A stretch of 64,000 nt of DNA from contig JADBEO010000003.1 in the NCBI GenBank assembly GCA_031316315.1, forward strand, positions 1 through 64,000, given 5' to 3'. This document shows, in pieces, positions 7,344-16,512 of this stretch (the first letter of the stretch is position 1; every line of letters begins with the position of its first letter). This DNA comes from Chelatococcus sambhunathii (lineage in GTDB: Bacteria; Pseudomonadota; Alphaproteobacteria; Rhizobiales; Methylopilaceae). The position numbers were made by a program, and so were the translations under genes. The notes beneath the pieces were generated by a model. That model did not search any database, was not told the origin of the DNA, and saw only the letters and a program-made list of their open reading frames with translations.

Positions 7344-9614
7344 TCAGAACTTCACGCTGTAGGTGAGGTCGAAGCTGCGCGGTGCGCCGACATAGATCTG
7401 CCTGTCGCTGTATCCCGACCACTCCCCATAGAACTTGTTCGTCAGGTTGCGCCCGCGCAGCGTGACCGTCCCCCCGACCGGCACGTCATAGGAGATCGAG
7501 GCGTCCAGCAGCGTACGGCCCGCGACGCGGATCGTGTTGGCGTTGTTGGTGTAGAAGCTCCCGACATGCCGCAGCCCCGCGCCGAAGGTGACGGGGACGG
7601 TCGGCAGCCGATAGGTCGTCCACAGATTGAAGATCTGCTCCGGCACGTTGACCGGGCGGTTTCCCTTGCGGTCCGCGACGCCCGGCTTGCCGTTCGGACG
7701 CGTGATCGCCTCGTCGAGCTCGGTGAACTCGGCCTTCAGTAAGGCGGCGTTGGCGTTGATCTTCCACTGTTCGGTCACTGCGACGGACAGGTCGAACTCG
7801 ACGCCGCGGGAGCGCTGGCTGCCGCCCTGCACCGACAGGAACGGCGCCGTCGGGGAGCGGGTCAGGATGTCGTCCTGGTCGATCTGGTAGACCGAGGCGG
7901 TCGCGGCCGCCCTGCCCTCCCAGAAGGTCGACTTCACGCCGGCCTCGATCGAGCGCCCCTTCGACAGGTCGAAGGCGGCGCGCTCCATGTTCGACAGCAG
8001 CAGCGTCGTGACGGGCGTTATCGCCGTCGTGTACTGGCCGAAGACGCTGAAGCCCGGCGCGAGGTCGTAGACGGTCCCGATACGCCAGGAGGTCGCCTTG
8101 TAGTCGTTGCCGAAGGATGTTCGGGTTCGGGTCGCGCTCGCGGCGTTCGGAAGGTCCGCGACCACGCGGTCGAGGTCGATGGCGTCGAACCGCAATCCGC
8201 CGACGACGATCCATTCGGGCGTGACGTTAAACGCATTCTCGGCGAAGACGGAAGCGTTGCCGACCTTGCTGTCGAAGTTTTGTCGGGTGTCGAAGTTGGC
8301 GGGGATGTCGGACGGAAACGATCCGCGGATCGGCGCGAAGGGATCGATCGACGTCGTCGTCCCGAACCGCCGCTTCGAGCCGAAATCCGTCTTCATGTAT
8401 TCGAAGCCGGCGGTGAAGCGGTTGCGATGGCCGCCGATCTCGCCGTCGTAATTCGCCGAGCCCCGGTACTGCCACGCCTGATGGTCGTGGGTGATCAGGG
8501 TCGTCGACCGGTCGAGCAGCCCGGTCGCCGCGTTGTAGGTGAAATCCTCGGAATTCGCCCAGTAGCGGTCCGCGCTGTAGTACCCGAACTCGCTCTTCAG
8601 CGACCAGGCGTCGGAGAGCGCGTACTCGGCCCCCGTCCGCGCCCAGATCGAATCGGACTTCATCAGCCCGTCCTCGACATTGTAGTTCTTCTTGCGGATC
8701 GACCGGTCGAGCACCAACCCCTCGCCGGAGACCGCGCCGCTCGGATGGCGCGCGACGCCCGCCGGCAGCAGCGGCGAACCCTGATACGGCGTCGAATAGC
8801 GGTCCTCGAAATAGTCGAAGGCGGCGGTGATCTTGAGCCGGTCGGTCGGCGTCAGAGCGAGGCCGGTCGTCACCTGCACGTTGCGGCTGTCCGTGTCGTT
8901 CACCCAGCCGTCCGAGCGTCCGTAGAAGACGCTGGCGTTGGCGGCGACGTTCTCGTTCGGCGAGACGTTGAAGGCGGCGCCGGAGCGCACGCTGTCGAAC
9001 GAGCCGTAGCTCAAGAGGCCGTCGGCCTTGTTGACCCCGAACTCGGGCTTGCGGGTCACGACGTTGATCGTTCCGGCGAGCGCGCCGGAGCCGTTCACCA
9101 CCGAGGCCGGACCTTTCAGGATCTCGATCCGGTCGAAGCTGTAACTGTCGTAGTTGCGCGAGGCGATCAGCGGATCGATCGCCCGGAAGCCGTCGACCGA
9201 ATAGCCGACCGCCCCGCGCGAAAAGCCGCGGATCGCGGTCGCGCCCGGCTCGCCCGGCAGATTGCCGGCGACCACGCCGGGCGCGGAGGAATAGGCCTCG
9301 ATCAGCGAGCGCCGCCCCTCCTCCTGCAGCTGCTGCTGCGTGATGACGTCGACGGTCGCGGGCGTCTCCTTCACGCTGAGGCCGAGCCGGCTCGCGGCCT
9401 CGGCCTTGCGGTCGAGCCTGCGCGAGGGCGCTTCCGAGTCGCCGGGCGCGCCTTGGACATTGATCTCGTCGAGTTGCTGGACTCCGCCCTCCTGGGCGAG
9501 AGCGGCGCCCGGAAGAGCGGCGAGCGCCGAAGCGGCGAGGATGGCGGCCCGGCCGGGGACGCGCAGGCGAAGTCGCGCGGCGCGGGACGCCGGCGAGAGG
9601 ACGAGGCGAGACAA
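7344..9614 (-). CDS. TonB-dependent siderophore receptor
   Basis: A 756-residue outer-membrane beta-barrel receptor. A signal peptide (LAASALAALPGAALAQ) is followed by LDEINVQG, a plug domain (ETPATVDVITQQQLQEEG, GYSVDGFRAIDPL, RIEILKGPASVVNG, AGTINVVTRKP) and a barrel ending DLTYSVKF with a terminal Phe, as usual for Bam substrates. It resembles ferrichrome/hydroxamate-type receptors; the ligand is not readable. The start is taken as TTG at 9614, preceded by GGAG about 11 bases upstream. The frame stays open further upstream, but that sequence overlaps the DUF2946 gene and looks non-coding. It is probably in an operon with 9710-10123 and the PepSY gene. Confidence 0.9.
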   Translation of the reverse strand: MSRLVLSPASRAARLRLRVPGRAAILAASALAALPGAALAQEGGVQQLDEINVQGAPGDSEAPSRRLDRKAEAASRLGLSVKETPATVDVITQQQLQEEGRRSLIEAYSSAPGVVAGNLPGEPGATAIRGFSRGAVGYSVDGFRAIDPLIASRNYDSYSFDRIEILKGPASVVNGSGALAGTINVVTRKPEFGVNKADGLLSYGSFDSVRSGAAFNVSPNENVAANASVFYGRSDGWVNDTDSRNVQVTTGLALTPTDRLKITAAFDYFEDRYSTPYQGSPLLPAGVARHPSGAVSGEGLVLDRSIRKKNYNVEDGLMKSDSIWARTGAEYALSDAWSLKSEFGYYSADRYWANSEDFTYNAATGLLDRSTTLITHDHQAWQYRGSANYDGEIGGHRNRFTAGFEYMKTDFGSKRRFGTTTSIDPFAPIRGSFPSDIPANFDTRQNFDSKVGNASVFAENAFNVTPEWIVVGGLRFDAIDLDRVVADLPNAASATRTRTSFGNDYKATSWRIGTVYDLAPGFSVFGQYTTAITPVTTLLLSNMERAAFDLSKGRSIEAGVKSTFWEGRAAATASVYQIDQDDILTRSPTAPFLSVQGGSQRSRGVEFDLSVAVTEQWKINANAALLKAEFTELDEAITRPNGKPGVADRKGNRPVNVPEQIFNLWTTYRLPTVPVTFGAGLRHVGSFYTNNANTIRVAGRTLLDASISYDVPVGGTVTLRGRNLTNKFYGEWSGYSDRQIYVGAPRSFDLTYSVKF

Positions 9615-9709
9615 GACTTCTGCTCCACGAGAGGCGGACGCCGGGGCGCTCGTTCGGCGCCAAGGGTCGCACTGGGTCGGACGGTCGGACGCGACGCGGA
9701 AAACCGCGT

Positions 9710-10123
9710 TCAGATCCGGACCGGGGGACCTCTCGGGTGATGTGAAGATCGATCGGCGGCGGCGCGGGCGACATCGGCCTGGACCGCCGCCGGCGCCAGG
9801 ACCTGGCTCGCATGCGCTCCAATGCTCGCCGCGGCGTCCGGCGGCGGGGCCATGCCGCCGCCGAACATGGCGCAGCCCGCGACGCAGCAGTCCGGCAGCG
9901 CCTTGTGCCCGCTCTTGGCGGGCGTCTCCTGCGGTGCGGCCGCATCGGTGCGGCAGAGAACGGAGAACGGATCGGCGGCGACGGGCGCCGCGCCGAGCGC
10001 GAGGCCGGTGAGCACGGCCTGCAGGACGAGCAGATAGGCGGCGAGAACGCCCCCCAGCCTTCGCCCTATGCCGCGCCCAGACGCCACGATGCCGCCCCCG
10101 TTCCACCGTCTTCCGGCCGCCAT
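9710..10123 (-). CDS. DUF2946-like exported protein
   Basis: A 137-residue protein with an N-terminal hydrophobic segment (LAAYLLVLQAVLTGLALG), then a periplasmic domain with a Cys pattern (CRTDAAAP, CCVAGCAMFGGG). The layout resembles DUF2946 proteins, which sit next to TonB receptors and metal-uptake genes. It is the first gene of the receptor operon. A metal- or redox-related role is inferred from the Cys motif and context only. Confidence 0.65.
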   Translation of the reverse strand: MAAGRRWNGGGIVASGRGIGRRLGGVLAAYLLVLQAVLTGLALGAAPVAADPFSVLCRTDAAAPQETPAKSGHKALPDCCVAGCAMFGGGMAPPPDAAASIGAHASQVLAPAAVQADVARAAADRSSHHPRGPPVRI

Positions 10124-10191
10124 AGCATGGCGGCCGCCATGATCAAAGCTGGCGGAAGACGCTTGCCTGCATCGCGGGAAGTCCTACGCTT

Positions 10192-10208
10192 CTTGGAATA
10201 TTTCTGAT
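10192..10208. promoter_or_regulatory. Possible Irr-type iron-control element
   Basis: CTTGGAATATTTCTGAT is an imperfect inverted repeat of the form TTnGAA-N3-TTCTnA, close to the ICE box bound by Irr in Rhizobiales. It lies between the divergent siderophore-receptor operon and the catalase-family gene, where an iron-responsive site would make sense. The match is partial. Confidence 0.35.
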
Positions 10209-10221
10209 CGAGGAGCCCTCA

Positions 10222-11325
10222 GTGGCGCATGTCGAGGCCGTCTCGCCCCTCCCCTTCGCTCCCGCCATGGAGCACCACGAGGAGCACGAAGAGGAGATCC
10301 GCGACGAGCTGATCGCGACGCTGCGCTCGATCAGCGAGACGACCCTCGCCGACACCGGCCACGGATTGCGCAGCGTCCACGCCAAGAGCCACGCGCTGGT
10401 CGTCGCCGAGGCGGAGGTGCTGGACGGCCTTCCGCCAGAGCTGGCGCAGGGGCTGTTCGCCACGCCCGGCCGCTACAAGGCGCTGATGCGCTTCTCGACC
10501 AATCCGGGAGACGTGCTGCACGACGCCGTCTCGGCGCCGCGCGGGCTCGGCCTCAAGCTGGTCGGGGTCCGCGGCGAACGCCTGCCGGGATCGGAAGGGC
10601 AGCAGACGCAGGATTTCCTCATGGCCGACGCGCCGGCCTTCGCCGCGCCGAACGCCGCGACCTTCCTGAAGAACCTCAAGCTGATCGCCAAGACGACAGA
10701 CCGGGCCGAGGGCGCCAAGAAGGCGCTTTCGGGCGTGCTGCGGCTCGTCGAGGCGGGCATCGAGGCCTTCGGCGGCAAGAGCGCGACCATCGTGGCGCTC
10801 GGCGGCCATCCGCTGACGCACGTCCTCTCCGAGACCTATTTCAGCCAGACCGCCTTTCTCTACGGCGCCAACGTCGCGAAGTTCTCGGTCGCGCCGGTCT
10901 CGGCGGAGCTGCTCGAGCTGAAGGGCCGCAAGATCGACGTGTCGGGCCACCCCGACGCCCACCGCGAGGCGGTCAACGCCTTCTTCGCCGAACGTGGCGG
11001 CGAATGGGAGCTGCGCGTCCAGCTGATGACCGACGCCGACGCCATGCCCATCGAGGACGCGTCTGTCGCCTGGGACGAGAAGATGAGTCCCTACCTGCCG
11101 GTCGCGCGCATCCGCGCCGAGCCGCAGCAGGGATGGTCCGCGGACAAGTCGAAGGCGATGGACGACGGCCTGTCCTTCTCGCCCTGGCGCGGGCTCGCCG
11201 CGCACCGGCCGCTCGGCTCGATCAACCGCGTGCGGCGGGAGAACTACGCCCGGTCCGTCGCCTTCCGGTCTCAGGCCAACGGCTGCCCGATCCGCGAACC
11301 GAAGGCGGACGCGCCCTCAGGCTGA
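10222..11325 (+). CDS. Catalase-family (haem peroxidase-like) protein
   Basis: A 367-residue member of the catalase superfamily, shorter than typical catalases (about 480+). The distal His region RSVHAKSHALVVAEAEV (about residues 50-66) parallels the RVVHAKG motif, and MRFSTNPGD...PRGLGLKL parallels the next catalase block. The proximal R-x-F-x-Y haem-ligand motif is not evident at the C-terminus, so it may be a peroxidase-like relative rather than a true catalase. The start is GTG at 10222 with GAGGAG upstream. It is divergent from the iron-uptake operon and overlaps the 3' end of the ion-channel gene. Confidence 0.8.
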   Translation: MAHVEAVSPLPFAPAMEHHEEHEEEIRDELIATLRSISETTLADTGHGLRSVHAKSHALVVAEAEVLDGLPPELAQGLFATPGRYKALMRFSTNPGDVLHDAVSAPRGLGLKLVGVRGERLPGSEGQQTQDFLMADAPAFAAPNAATFLKNLKLIAKTTDRAEGAKKALSGVLRLVEAGIEAFGGKSATIVALGGHPLTHVLSETYFSQTAFLYGANVAKFSVAPVSAELLELKGRKIDVSGHPDAHREAVNAFFAERGGEWELRVQLMTDADAMPIEDASVAWDEKMSPYLPVARIRAEPQQGWSADKSKAMDDGLSFSPWRGLAAHRPLGSINRVRRENYARSVAFRSQANGCPIREPKADAPSG

Positions 11326-12114
11326 CCTCTCGGCCGCGGCGCCCTTCAGCGCGGCGACCTCGCCCCTCAGCCGCTTCAGCTCCTGCATCAGGTCGTCGAG
11401 CGAGACCGGAGGACGGCCGGTCTTTTCGATCTGCTCGGCCTCGTGCTCGGCCTGCATCGCGTTCACGACGACGCCGATGAACAGGTTGAATACCGTGAAG
11501 GAGGTCACGAGGATGAAGGTGATGAAGAAGATCCAGGCGTAAGGGTGCATCTCCATCGCCGGCCGAACGATCTCGCCCGACCAGCCGTCGAGCGTCACCA
11601 GCTGGAACAGCGTATAGATCGAGATCCCGAGGGAGCCGAACTTGTCCGGCATGCTCGGCCCGTAGAGATGCGTCGCCATCACGGCGAAGACGTAGATCAC
11701 GAGGCTCAGCAGCAGCACGATCGAGCCCATCCCCGGCAGCGCGCCGATCAGCGCGCCGACGACGCGCTTCAGCGACGGCGCGAGCGTGATGAGCCGGAAG
11801 ACGCGCAGCACGCGCAGGGCGCGGAGCACCTGCAGCGGGCCGGTCGCCGGCAGCAGCGCGATCGCGACGATTAGGAAGTCGAAGACGGACCAGGGGTCGC
11901 GGAAGAACGCGAGCCGCCGGACGGCGAGCCGCGCCGCGATCTCGGCGACGAACACGGCGAGGATCGCCTGGTCGAGCACGCGCAGCGGCCCGCCATAGGC
12001 CGCCATGACGGACGGGCTGGTCTCGAGGCCGAGCGTCACGGCGTTGATGACGACCAGCGCGAGGATGGCGCGCTCGGTCACCGGGTGTTCGACGAGGCGT
12101 TTCAGGGCGTCCAT
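11317..12114 (-). CDS. Voltage-gated cation channel (NaChBac-like, 6TM)
   Basis: A 265-residue single-domain channel subunit, expected to form tetramers. The S4 voltage sensor is visible as LRALRVLRVFRLI (Arg every third residue, about 97-109). The pore has FQLVTLDGWSGEIVRP (about 167-182), and S6 is FNLFIGVVVNAMQ. A C-terminal coiled coil (DLMQELKRLRGEVAALKG) matches the family's assembly domain. The filter is TLDGWSG, not the TLESW of NaChBac sodium channels (see findings). The last codons overlap the catalase-family gene. Confidence 0.88.
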   Translation of the reverse strand: MDALKRLVEHPVTERAILALVVINAVTLGLETSPSVMAAYGGPLRVLDQAILAVFVAEIAARLAVRRLAFFRDPWSVFDFLIVAIALLPATGPLQVLRALRVLRVFRLITLAPSLKRVVGALIGALPGMGSIVLLLSLVIYVFAVMATHLYGPSMPDKFGSLGISIYTLFQLVTLDGWSGEIVRPAMEMHPYAWIFFITFILVTSFTVFNLFIGVVVNAMQAEHEAEQIEKTGRPPVSLDDLMQELKRLRGEVAALKGAAAERSA

Positions 12115-12339
12115 GGGCGTCCGGCGGCGGTTCGTGCGGGCAAGGGCGTTACGACCCTCTCCGGATTCGCGCCCCCGCCGTCAAGAAAGAACGCGCTCGC
12201 CCCGGCCGAAGGGCCGCCGACGGGGTGGGCGACGCCCCGCGGGGACGCGGGGCGCGGAAAGCGCCGGAGCGTTCCCGCGCGCGTCTTGTGCGCGCGCAGC
12301 GCCGCGTGTATTGAGCCCCGATCGACGCTCGCCTTACGC

Positions 12340-12429
<90 letters not shown>

Positions 12430-12657
12430 CGACTTAAGTTATTTCTGTAACTACGTTTTTCGTCATGGCGGCCGCAAATTTCGCCGTTAAGTCCGGATGT
12501 TATGGCCGCCCTGACTGAGCCTCCCGTTTCAGAGACCAACGTGCAGAGAAACCGGTGGATTCCTGCGCTAATGTCTCGCGCGGGACTTCGGTGGTACGGC
12601 GGTCTCCCGGACATCTCGCTCGGGCGGACGGTCGTCGAACTTGAGTCCGGAATGAGA

Positions 12658-12679
12658 GAAGCCGCCCGCGGGCGGCTTC
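12658..12679 (-). terminator. Perfect 22-bp palindrome downstream of the recombinase
   Basis: An 11-bp self-complementary arm beginning GAAGCCGCCCG makes a perfect palindrome 22 bases beyond the recombinase stop codon. A GC-rich hairpin in this position is best read as a transcription terminator for the minus-strand cassette. No clear T run follows. Confidence 0.6.
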
Positions 12680-12700
12680 GGTCGAGAAGATGTCGTCTGG

Positions 12701-14425
12701 TCAGGCGGCGCGCAGCGCCTCGCGCTGCCCTTGCCAGTCGAGCGGAAAGCGCGTGTCGGCCATCAGCTTGCTGGCGGTCAGGTCGGGATATCGACCGCCG
12801 AGCAGTCCTGCGACGATGTCCGGAGCGAGGAAGCTGATGCGGACCAGGCGCGTCACATAGGACGCGGTGAGTTGCTCCTCTCGTGCAACGTCGTCGATGC
12901 TCGCCCGGTCGTCAATCAGGCGGTTCCGGACGATCTGGGCGCGCGTCACGAGACGGATCAGACTGTCGTCTGCGGGCGCCTCGTCGGCTGCGCCGTCGAC
13001 CACGAAGCGGAGCTCGTTCCCACGCTGCTTCAAGCGCGCCGGGACGGAGATGATGGTCTGATCGTCATCCACTTGAGCTGACGCCGGTGACGATCCTTCG
13101 CGATCGATCAACCAATCTTGCAGACGAGCCGGATCGATGTGCAAGTCGACGCGGTCCGGATGCACATCGATGCGCGGAACGAAGGCGAGCAGCGCACCAC
13201 GGACGTCCGATGTCGGCAGCGCCGGCCACCGCGCGGCAGCCTCCTGGCCAAGTTGCGCAATGCGGTGCTGTTGTTCTGCATCACGCCCGCGGGATGAGCC
13301 GGTGCCCATCATCGCGGCAGGATCGCCAAGCATTTTTCCGACGCGGTCTCGCACGAGCTGCTCCAGCGCGGGAGCAGGGAGACGCAGACCTCGCATTTCC
13401 GTCTTCACGCCGCTGACGAGACGATGAGACACATAATACCGGTACCGGACGCCCTTCTTGACCGCATGGCTCGGCGGCAGCCGCTCGCCGGAGGCGTCGT
13501 AGACGAGGCCGGCGAGCAGGCTTGGATCTGCGGCCGTGGTCCCGGTCGTTCGCTCGACCCGATTGTCCGCAAGGATCTTCTGGGCCTCTACAAATAGCGC
13601 CTCGTCGACGATGGCCGAGTGTTCGCCGGGATAGACCTCAGCCTTGTGCACGATATCGCCGCGGTAAATCCGGTTGGAGAGCATCAGATAGAGCGCGCCG
13701 CGCGATAACGGCTTGCCACCATAGGGCGAGCCGTCGGCGGCCGTCCTGAGCTTGCTCATCACCCCGGATGCGTCGAGCTCCGCCTTCAGCTCCCGAACCG
13801 ACCGCAGTTCGACATATTTGCGGAAGATGCTTCGGACGGTCGCAGCTTCCGCCTCGTTGATCACCAGCTTGCGATCGCGGACGTCGTAGCCGAGCGGCGG
13901 CTGGCCGCCCATCCACATGCCCTTCTTCTTTGAAGCCGCGATCTTGTCGCGGATGCGCTCGCCCGTGACCTCGCGCTCGAACTGGGCGAAGGACAGCAGC
14001 ACGTTCAGCGTCAGGCGTCCCATGCTTGTCGTAGTGTTGAACGCCTGGGTCACGGACACGAACGAGACCCGATGCTTGTCGAACAGCTCGACGATGCGGG
14101 CGAAGTCGCTCAACGCGCGCGTCAGTCTGTCGACCTTGTAGACCACCACCACGTCGATCTCGCCTGCCGCGATGTCGACGAGCAAGCGTTGCAGCGCCGG
14201 ACGCTCCATCGAGCCGCCCGAATAGCCGCCGTCGTCGTAGAATGCCGACGATAGCATCCAGCCCTCATGGCGCTGGGAGGCGACATAGGCCTCGCAAGCC
14301 TCGCGCTGGGCGTCGAGCGAATTGAACTCCTGCTCGAGCCCCTCCTCGCTCGATTTTCGGGTGTAGACCGCGCAACGTAGTTTTGTGCGCGCCGTGGATC
14401 GGACAGCGGGGGTGCGGCTAGCCAC
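12701..14425 (-). CDS. Large serine recombinase
   Basis: A 574-residue site-specific recombinase. The N-terminal resolvase domain carries the catalytic serine in AVYTRKSSEEG (Ser25/26), then SLDAQREACEAYV, DDGGYSGGSMERPALQRLL and VYKVDRLTRALSDFARIVE. A recombinase DNA-binding domain follows (PPLGYDVRDRKLVINEAEA). The C-terminal ~200 residues are basic and variable. It would perform strand exchange between att sites. Its start overlaps the DUF2924 gene by 8 bases, so the two are translationally coupled. It appears intact. Confidence 0.9.
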   Translation of the reverse strand: MASRTPAVRSTARTKLRCAVYTRKSSEEGLEQEFNSLDAQREACEAYVASQRHEGWMLSSAFYDDGGYSGGSMERPALQRLLVDIAAGEIDVVVVYKVDRLTRALSDFARIVELFDKHRVSFVSVTQAFNTTTSMGRLTLNVLLSFAQFEREVTGERIRDKIAASKKKGMWMGGQPPLGYDVRDRKLVINEAEAATVRSIFRKYVELRSVRELKAELDASGVMSKLRTAADGSPYGGKPLSRGALYLMLSNRIYRGDIVHKAEVYPGEHSAIVDEALFVEAQKILADNRVERTTGTTAADPSLLAGLVYDASGERLPPSHAVKKGVRYRYYVSHRLVSGVKTEMRGLRLPAPALEQLVRDRVGKMLGDPAAMMGTGSSRGRDAEQQHRIAQLGQEAAARWPALPTSDVRGALLAFVPRIDVHPDRVDLHIDPARLQDWLIDREGSSPASAQVDDDQTIISVPARLKQRGNELRFVVDGAADEAPADDSLIRLVTRAQIVRNRLIDDRASIDDVAREEQLTASYVTRLVRISFLAPDIVAGLLGGRYPDLTASKLMADTRFPLDWQGQREALRAA

Positions 14426-14972
14426 GTTCGCGGCCCTCTCGCGAGAGAGTTGAGCTCTGCGGAACGGCTTTCGAAGCGGGCCGCCGCACCAGCCCGAAGA
14501 AGCGTGGGCCTGACCAGCGTGCCCCTGTGATGGTTCTCGCGATGGGCGTCAGCGACGCATAGGTCTTGCCGGCATACTCGAAGCCGTCCTCGACAACCGT
14601 CACCGTATGCGTGCGACCGCGCCATTCCCGAACAAATCTCGCGCCGGGCCGAAGGCGCGCTCGGGGTTCAGCCCGATCAGGATCGTTCGCACGGAATCCC
14701 CGGGTCTGGGCTGCGATCGTGCGGAGGGTTGCTTTGGACAATCCGCCCTGCTCTCGCTCCTGAAGGCGGTACGCTAGCGCCCGGAGGATGAGGTCGCGGC
14801 TTAGCGGCGGCGGATCGGAGCGGAACAGGCGCCGCCACTCCTGTCGAAGCCCGGCGGCGTTCAGATGCTCCAAGTCAATGAGACGCTGCTGAAGAGCTGA
14901 TCGAGATCTGATTTCTGCGGCGGGCTGCCCGTACGCTCGGGCATCCGCCTCGCCTCCGACAATTCCGTCCAT
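14418..14972 (-). CDS. DUF2924 family protein
   Basis: A 184-residue protein with the DUF2924 pattern: LQQRLIDLEHLNAAGLRQEW near the N-terminus, RDLILRALAYRLQE, and a C-terminal beta-rich part (GARFVREWRGRTHTVTVVEDGFEYAG). The domain is found almost exclusively next to recombinases of this kind; a DNA-binding accessory role is plausible but unproven. The ATG at 14972 has GAGG six bases upstream and is preferred over an ATG at 15056. Confidence 0.75.
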   Translation of the reverse strand: MDGIVGGEADARAYGQPAAEIRSRSALQQRLIDLEHLNAAGLRQEWRRLFRSDPPPLSRDLILRALAYRLQEREQGGLSKATLRTIAAQTRGFRANDPDRAEPRARLRPGARFVREWRGRTHTVTVVEDGFEYAGKTYASLTPIARTITGARWSGPRFFGLVRRPASKAVPQSSTLSREGRERG

Positions 14973-15118
14973 ATCAAGCCTCGCGGTGACGCCGTCCTGG
15001 CGCTTGCACCGGCTGAAGCCCGGGATCGATCCGGGCTTGGCTGAGGAGGACGTCACGTCGGCGACCGTGCCACCATGAACGCTCTGGCGGCGACTGAAGT
15101 CCAGTCCAAAGACATGGA

Positions 15119-15466
15119 TCAGCCCGTCGCGGCGGTCGGCAAGCGATAAACACGCGCCCGCCGGCCGGCAGCCATAACGCGTCCCTCGGCCTCCAACGTC
15201 TTGAGGATCGCGGCGACATAGGTCTGGTGCAATCCAATCTCGGCTGCGATCGCGCCCGTGGTGAGTTTCGCCGATCCGCCTTCAGCCTCAATACGCCGCG
15301 TGATCGCTGCAAGCACGATGCTTCGCGACCTTAACGACGATGGCGCCGGCTCGCCGGCCGACCCGCGGAGCCGATCGAGCTCGGCGGTCAGTCTGAACAC
15401 CGCCGCCTCCAGCGCCTCGACCCGACGGTTGAGATCGTAATCGTCACCGGCGCGCGCCACGGTCAC
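15119..15466 (-). CDS. Small coiled-coil / winged-helix protein
   Basis: A 115-residue protein. Residues ~10-36 form a short coiled coil (NRRVEALEAAVFRLTAELDRL). The C-terminal part (KLTTGAIAAEIGLHQTYVAAILKTLEAEGR) reads as a helix-turn-helix followed by a wing, typical of small transcription regulators. Its start overlaps the DUF3489 stop by 4 bases. Role in the cassette (control of excision or expression) is inferred. Confidence 0.6.
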   Translation of the reverse strand: MTVARAGDDYDLNRRVEALEAAVFRLTAELDRLRGSAGEPAPSSLRSRSIVLAAITRRIEAEGGSAKLTTGAIAAEIGLHQTYVAAILKTLEAEGRVMAAGRRARVYRLPTAATG

Positions 15467-16008
15467 GCCGCAGAAGCCTCGGCCGGCATCGTGATGGAGT
15501 AGCGCCGCTCTTCTCCGTCCGGCTTCTCGGACGAGAGTTCAAAGCCCTTCTTGCGCAAGCCGCTCAACACCGCCCGCGTCGTGTGCGGCAGCCAGCCGGT
15601 GGTGTCGATCAGGTCGCCCAAGGTCGCGCCGCTCGGGCGCGCCAGCAGGGCGATGACCGCAGACTGCTTTGTCCCGGAGCGGAGAGAAGCGATCTGTGCC
15701 GCGAGACGCGCCGCCTCCCCGCCCTTCGCCTCCTGGTCATCCGCGCCTATCGCCGCATGGCCGAGCTTGGTGAGCTTCAGTCCGACGGGGCGACCGTTCT
15801 CGTCCTGCCGCCAATGCGGCTGCCGACGCTGGACGATCAGCTCCGTCAAAAACTCCTTCCGCAGCAGCGCTGCGATCGTCCGCGCGACCGAGGGATGCGC
15901 GTCAGTCAGCACCACTAAGCTGTCGTCGCGCTGGGAAGCGGCGGACAGCAGCACGAGCTGCGCGTCGGTGAGCTTGGTCGCGGATGCAGATTTGGTTGTG
16001 TTCGTCAT
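15463..16008 (-). CDS. DUF3489 domain protein
   Basis: A 181-residue protein: KLTDAQLVLLSAASQRDD near the N-terminus, a winged-helix-like middle and the C-terminal DUF3489 block (KQSAVIALLARPSGATLGDL, TGWLPHTTRAVLSGLRKKG, RRYSI). The domain reads as a winged helix that probably binds DNA. It is a standard companion of the recombinase and DUF2924 genes. Confidence 0.78.
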   Translation of the reverse strand: MTNTTKSASATKLTDAQLVLLSAASQRDDSLVVLTDAHPSVARTIAALLRKEFLTELIVQRRQPHWRQDENGRPVGLKLTKLGHAAIGADDQEAKGGEAARLAAQIASLRSGTKQSAVIALLARPSGATLGDLIDTTGWLPHTTRAVLSGLRKKGFELSSEKPDGEERRYSITMPAEASAA

Positions 16009-16056
16009 GGATCCTCTCCTTCAGCGAAGGCGGCGATCGGCCGCCGCCACTGACGC

Positions 16057-16076
16057 GACCCCGCGAGCGCGGGGTC
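16057..16076 (-). terminator. GC-rich hairpin between cassette genes
   Basis: GACCCCGC-GAGC-GCGGGGTC forms an 8-bp stem with a 4-base loop between the 16114 gene and the DUF3489 gene, both on the minus strand. It may be an attenuator or internal terminator. There is no T run. Confidence 0.4.
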
Positions 16077-16113
16077 GGGAAGAAGATGCCGGAGAGGCGG
16101 CCGTCGCCGGTCG

Positions 16114-16512
16114 CTAGACTGGCTTTGGCTTCGCCTTCTTCTTTTCGGGCTCGCTCTCGACATGCCGGAGGAGGCTGGCGCTCTGCATGAGGTGGTTCGC
16201 CTCGTAGAGCAGCGGCTCGATCTCGTAGGCGACGTCCATCGCCTCATCGAAGCGTCCCAGTTTCAAAAGCTCCTGCGCCCCGCGCGCGCGTTCTCCGCTC
16301 TCCACCACGCGGTGCATCATCGCCTTCAGGCAGACCTTCCCAAGTTTCTTCGACGACACGTCCCAAACCTCCCGCTCGACGTCGACACTGACGCTCTGTT
16401 CGCCAAGGAAGTGAAGTCGTTTCTGACGCCACCGGCGAGAGACTTGAAAGCGGTTACCGCTCGGCGGCGGAACCCCGCCCCACGACGCGATGGACAGCCG
16501 GGTATGACCCAT
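16114..16512 (-). CDS. Small protein of the recombinase cassette, unknown
   Basis: Up to 132 residues. The C-terminal ~85 residues look genuinely coding: VWDVSSKKLGKVCLKAMMHR, then an amphipathic GAQELLKLGRFDEAMDVAYE / IEPLLYEANHLMQSASLL that resembles a helical repeat, ending in a Lys-rich tail. The start is uncertain (ATG at 16512 or 16617, or an internal one), and the first ~50 residues look non-coding. No family recognised. Confidence 0.4.
   Translation of the reverse strand: MGHTRLSIASWGGVPPPSGNRFQVSRRWRQKRLHFLGEQSVSVDVEREVWDVSSKKLGKVCLKAMMHRVVESGERARGAQELLKLGRFDEAMDVAYEIEPLLYEANHLMQSASLLRHVESEPEKKKAKPKPV

Noticed and set aside
9340-10011. Open frame on the plus strand opposite the TonB receptor and DUF2946 genes
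   Set aside because: The product is Arg/Ser-rich low-complexity sequence, typical of an antisense shadow.
9615-10106. In-frame upstream extension of the TonB receptor to 10106
   Set aside because: The extra 164 residues overlap the DUF2946 gene in another frame and contain no receptor-like sequence; the signal peptide starts just after TTG 9614.
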